From: Flavobacteriales bacterium UBA2798
GTDB lineage: Bacteria; Bacteroidota; Bacteroidia; Flavobacteriales_D; UBA2798
Reading direction: 5' to 3'
Length of the DNA: 7,908 nucleotides
Assembly (NCBI GenBank): GCA_002351955.1
Contig: DEHO01000041.1
Coordinates: 11,382-19,289 of the forward strand
Shown here: piece by piece, positions 5,836-7,908 of the stretch
Layout: each line of letters starts with the position of its first letter
How positions within the stretch are numbered: the first letter of the stretch is position 1
Notes under the pieces: model-generated
What the model saw: the letters and a program-made list of their open reading frames with translations, nothing else
Databases searched by the model: none
What the model was told of the DNA's origin: nothing
Translations under genes and position numbers: made by a program

Positions 5836-5856
5836 GTGAAAGGTGAACAGTAAATT
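5836..5856. repeat. Three degenerate GTGAACR-type heptamers
   Basis: GTGAAAG, GTGAACA and GTAAATT stand in heptamer phase at 5836, 5843 and 5850, in the spacer between the phosphatase and the orphan gene. A C/T-rich stretch with two GTTCTC copies follows to about 5887. The array is short, and it gains support mainly from its likeness to 5013-5054. Confidence 0.5.
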
Positions 5857-5887
5857 CGAAATTCGTTCTCGTTCCCAGTCCCGTTCT

Positions 5888-7270
5888 CTACAAACGGACT
5901 CCTATAACGCACACATCATCGATTTGTTCCAGGTTCCCTCTCCAGTTTTCAAACGCATCAGTGAGTTGTTGTTTTTGTTGCTGCATGGGAATGTTGTGCA
6001 TCGATTGCAATAGTTTTTGCAGATTGGCGAATTTTAGTTTCTTGCCTTTGGGTCCGCCAAACTGATCGGCGTAACCGTCGGTGAAAAGATAGAGTGTATC
6101 GCCTTTTTGCAATTGGTATTCTTTCAGTGTAAATGGAAATGCACGCTCGAAAAATCCGATCGGCTGTTTATCGGCACCCAGTTCAATCACTTCGGCTCCT
6201 CCTGCCTTCACAACAATAGCAGGATTGTGTGCGCCGGCAAATTGTAGTTCTCCGCTTTTGTAATTGAATCTGCATAAGGAAATATCCATCCCGTCTTGTC
6301 TGCCTGATCCGTTTTCGCTTTTTAATGTGCGTACAACGAGCTGACGTGTTTCATCGAGAATCTTTTCGGGCGATTGTATTGCGCGGGTTACAGCAACATC
6401 ATTGAGTGCATTGCAGCAAATCACACTCATGATCGCACCCGGAACACCATGACCTGTACAATCGGCTACAGCGAGATATACCCAGTCGGATGCTTTGTTT
6501 TCTGCGAATCCTTCTTTGAAAAACCAGTAAAAATCGCCGCTTACAATATCCTTGGGCTGAAACAAAATAAAACCCTCCTGAAAATAATGTTCAAAAACGC
6601 GCATAGGAGGAAGATAGGCGTCCTGAATTTTTTTAGCGTAATTGATGCTATCCGTGATCTCCTTGTTTTTTTCCGCGAGCAAATCATTAGCCGAATGAAG
6701 ATCGTCCTGCATTTGTTTGCGTTGCACCACTTCCTGTTTAAACTTCCGGTTCCATCCCAATACAGAAGCCCCCAGAACCAAAGCACCCGATGTCATCATG
6801 AAATTAGCATAAGGCCAGTGCATGAACTTGAAGAGGATTCCCAAAAAGAAAAAAACAGAGCCTAGCAATTCGGAAATACTCAGGTACAATGCATCGCGGT
6901 GTGAAAGGGAAAGTCCTTTCCAGCGAAGGTACTTTTCGTAAAACCGCAAGGGAGAATAACTGAAACAGATAATCAACACACCAACTATAGTTTGCACATT
7001 TGCTCCCGGCCAATGTTGAAGTTTGAAAATATACCCCAACATGGTAATCAGCAATCCGATCACGCCCAATACAATCATTGCCTTTTTACGCCGAGGCGAG
7101 TGCATGTAGAAAAAGGCAAAACTCAAAAACAAGGAAGCGAATGCCAACAGTGTAACCAACAATGGAATCGCTACCGGCATGTTTGCAAACCAACCGTATT
7201 CAGTTAAATAGATCACACCTGCAATGGCAAATGGAGACCCGATCATCACGTATATGGAGGCGCGTTTCAT
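5888..7270 (-). CDS. Membrane-bound SpoIIE/PP2C-type serine phosphatase
   Basis: From ATG at 7270 the product has 460 residues. The frame stays open to a TTG at 7351, but those 27 extra codons run through a repeat module, and MKRASIYVMIG is a normal membrane start. The N-terminal half has about six membrane helices (near 5-23, 31-55, 64-84, 91-106, 132-150, 154-172). FKLQHWPGA (82-90) and FKFMHWPYA (147-155) are two copies of one motif. A charged coiled coil (about 175-215) leads to a SpoIIE-type phosphatase domain (about 238-460): DIVSGDFYWF with Asp246, AVADCTGHGVPGAIMS with Asp270, DGMDIS with Asp329, LFTDGYADQ with Asp398, and DDV at 451-453. These are the metal-binding acids of PP2C enzymes, so it is probably active and dephosphorylates Ser/Thr of an unseen partner, perhaps an anti-sigma-factor antagonist. 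No kinase or STAS gene is nearby. TACATTTA (7276-7283, minus strand) is one base off a -7 box. Confidence 0.92.
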   Translation of the reverse strand: MKRASIYVMIGSPFAIAGVIYLTEYGWFANMPVAIPLLVTLLAFASLFLSFAFFYMHSPRRKKAMIVLGVIGLLITMLGYIFKLQHWPGANVQTIVGVLIICFSYSPLRFYEKYLRWKGLSLSHRDALYLSISELLGSVFFFLGILFKFMHWPYANFMMTSGALVLGASVLGWNRKFKQEVVQRKQMQDDLHSANDLLAEKNKEITDSINYAKKIQDAYLPPMRVFEHYFQEGFILFQPKDIVSGDFYWFFKEGFAENKASDWVYLAVADCTGHGVPGAIMSVICCNALNDVAVTRAIQSPEKILDETRQLVVRTLKSENGSGRQDGMDISLCRFNYKSGELQFAGAHNPAIVVKAGGAEVIELGADKQPIGFFERAFPFTLKEYQLQKGDTLYLFTDGYADQFGGPKGKKLKFANLQKLLQSMHNIPMQQQKQQLTDAFENWRGNLEQIDDVCVIGVRL

Positions 7271-7293
7271 TATGTTAAATGTAGGGATATTTA

Positions 7294-7314
7294 GTGAACA
7301 GTGATCCTGACGCT
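7294..7314. repeat. Heptamer plus GTGATCCYGACGCT module
   Basis: GTGAACA (7294-7300) is followed directly by GTGATCCTGACGCT (7301-7314). The same arrangement is seen at 4974-4994 (GTGAATG then GTGATCCCGACGCT), with 13 of 14 bases shared in the second part. It lies just upstream of the phosphatase ATG. An inverted heptamer copy (TGTTCAC) is at 7404-7410 in the same 202-bp divergent spacer; the remainder of that spacer is C/T-rich with CATC-type repeats near 7380. Confidence 0.7.
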
Positions 7315-7437
7315 CCCTGATGATCTTTGGCGGTCCCTTTACAACTCCCAAAATCCCCTTCCCTCCATCTGTTCATCAACCCATCCATCCCTCCCCACCG
7401 AACTGTTCACTTAACAAGTAAGTTGGTACAGAATCGC

Positions 7438-7468
7438 TTGTATGCCGTTTTTCGTGCGGCTAGTTTTG
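7438..7468 (+). promoter_or_regulatory. Bacteroidota-type promoter for the propeller gene
   Basis: TAGTTTTG (7461-7468) matches the -7 consensus TAnnTTTG exactly, and TTG (7438-7440) lies 20 nt upstream as the -33 element, within the normal spacing. The box ends 4 nt before the ATG at 7473, as for the TM2 gene, so a leaderless or nearly leaderless mRNA is expected. Confidence 0.6.
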
Positions 7469-7472
7469 AAGC

Positions 7473-7908
7473 ATGAAAAAACAATTCCTTCTGTTGATCA
7501 TCGCGGTACACCTTTTCAGTTTCCCCTATTACGGAAATTCACAGGCTTTGCAAAGCGCTTTTCCGCAGTTAAATGCCGGCGGACAAATCAACGCTATTGC
7601 CGAGGACAGTGTAAACAACATTTTATACCTCGCCGGAAATTTTACGCATGTAAACGGAATCGCGCGCCGGAATCTTGCTGCAGTGGATCTTGCCACCAAT
7701 ACCGTACTCAGTTCCTTCAATCCCATCAGCACCATGAACGGTAGCATACTTTGCCTGGCGCGTTACGGCACACGTTTGTATGTTGGCGGGGAATTTACTT
7801 CGGTGAACGGCTCCGGTGCTGTTCCGTATTTCTGTCGCATCGATCTTAACGCAAGCGGCAACAACGGAACACTCAACACCGTTTACCAGCCGGGCGGCGC
7901 TTCTCCTG
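7473..7908 (+). CDS. Secreted beta-propeller-like repeat protein (DUF5122-like), 3' partial
   Basis: The frame is open from ATG at 7473 to the window edge, giving 145 residues. It begins with a signal peptide (MKKQF, hydrophobic core 5-18, cleavage probably near NSQA, 22-25). Two repeats of propeller type follow about 51 residues apart: LYLAGNFTHVNG (51-62) and LYVGGEFTSVNG (102-113). After the first come RRNLAAVDL and SSFNP, the layout of DUF5122-like delta-60 repeats. Such proteins in this phylum are often long, cell-surface or secreted, and end in a type IX secretion sorting domain; that end is outside the window, so the export route is inference. The gene is divergent from the phosphatase across 202 bp and has its own promoter match. 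The start is well supported by signal peptide and promoter position. Confidence 0.85.
   Translation, partial: MKKQFLLLIIAVHLFSFPYYGNSQALQSAFPQLNAGGQINAIAEDSVNNILYLAGNFTHVNGIARRNLAAVDLATNTVLSSFNPISTMNGSILCLARYGTRLYVGGEFTSVNGSGAVPYFCRIDLNASGNNGTLNTVYQPGGASP

Noticed and set aside
6374..6865. Open + strand frame of 163 codons opposite the phosphatase gene
   Set aside because: It is antisense to conserved phosphatase and membrane motifs, and the product has no recognisable features.
7271..7351. N-terminal extension of the phosphatase from a TTG at 7351
   Set aside because: The extra 27 codons are hydrophilic, run through the GTGATCC-type repeat module and precede a normal MKR membrane start at 7270.

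Overview
The window looks like chromosomal DNA from a member of the Bacteroidota, possibly Flavobacteriales or Chitinophagales. The order is inference. The signs are: no clear Shine-Dalgarno sites; two exact matches to the Bacteroidota -7 promoter box (TAnnTTTG), each ending 4 nt before an ATG; several short lipoproteins; a TM2-domain protein of the type common in this phylum; and a GldL-like HWP membrane motif. I see no tRNA, rRNA, CRISPR array, insertion sequence or phage gene.

Layout. Positions 1-1631 hold most of glmS (+ strand), whose start lies before the window. A repeat-rich spacer (1632-1854) leads to a lipoprotein-anchored SAM-type methyltransferase with a histidine-rich linker (1855-2568, +). 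Convergent to it is a TM2-domain protein (2671-3084, -). From its divergent 44-bp upstream region a three-gene + strand cluster runs: a 72-residue single-pass membrane protein (3129-3347), a DUF4349-type lipoprotein (3426-4496) and a small lipoprotein (4515-4967). A 382-bp spacer (4968-5349) has no credible gene but holds three tandem arrays and two hairpins. Two - strand genes follow: an orphan exported protein (5350-5784) and a six-helix membrane SpoIIE/PP2C-type phosphatase (5888-7270). The last gene (7473 to the edge, +) is the start of a secreted beta-propeller-like protein with its own recognisable promoter.

How the genes relate. GlmS makes glucosamine-6-phosphate for the envelope. Nearly all the other products are predicted to be membrane-bound, lipid-anchored or exported, so the window is an envelope-rich housekeeping neighbourhood. 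Apart from the 3129-4967 cluster there is little sign that the genes form one pathway.

The least explained signal is between the genes. Spacers carry in-phase tandem arrays of period 8 (ten units), period 7 (two unrelated families, six and nine units), period 12 (three units) and period 38 (two units). Some modules recur in several spacers. They resemble in form the short tandemly repeated heptamers known from filamentous cyanobacteria. I know of no named element for them in Bacteroidota.
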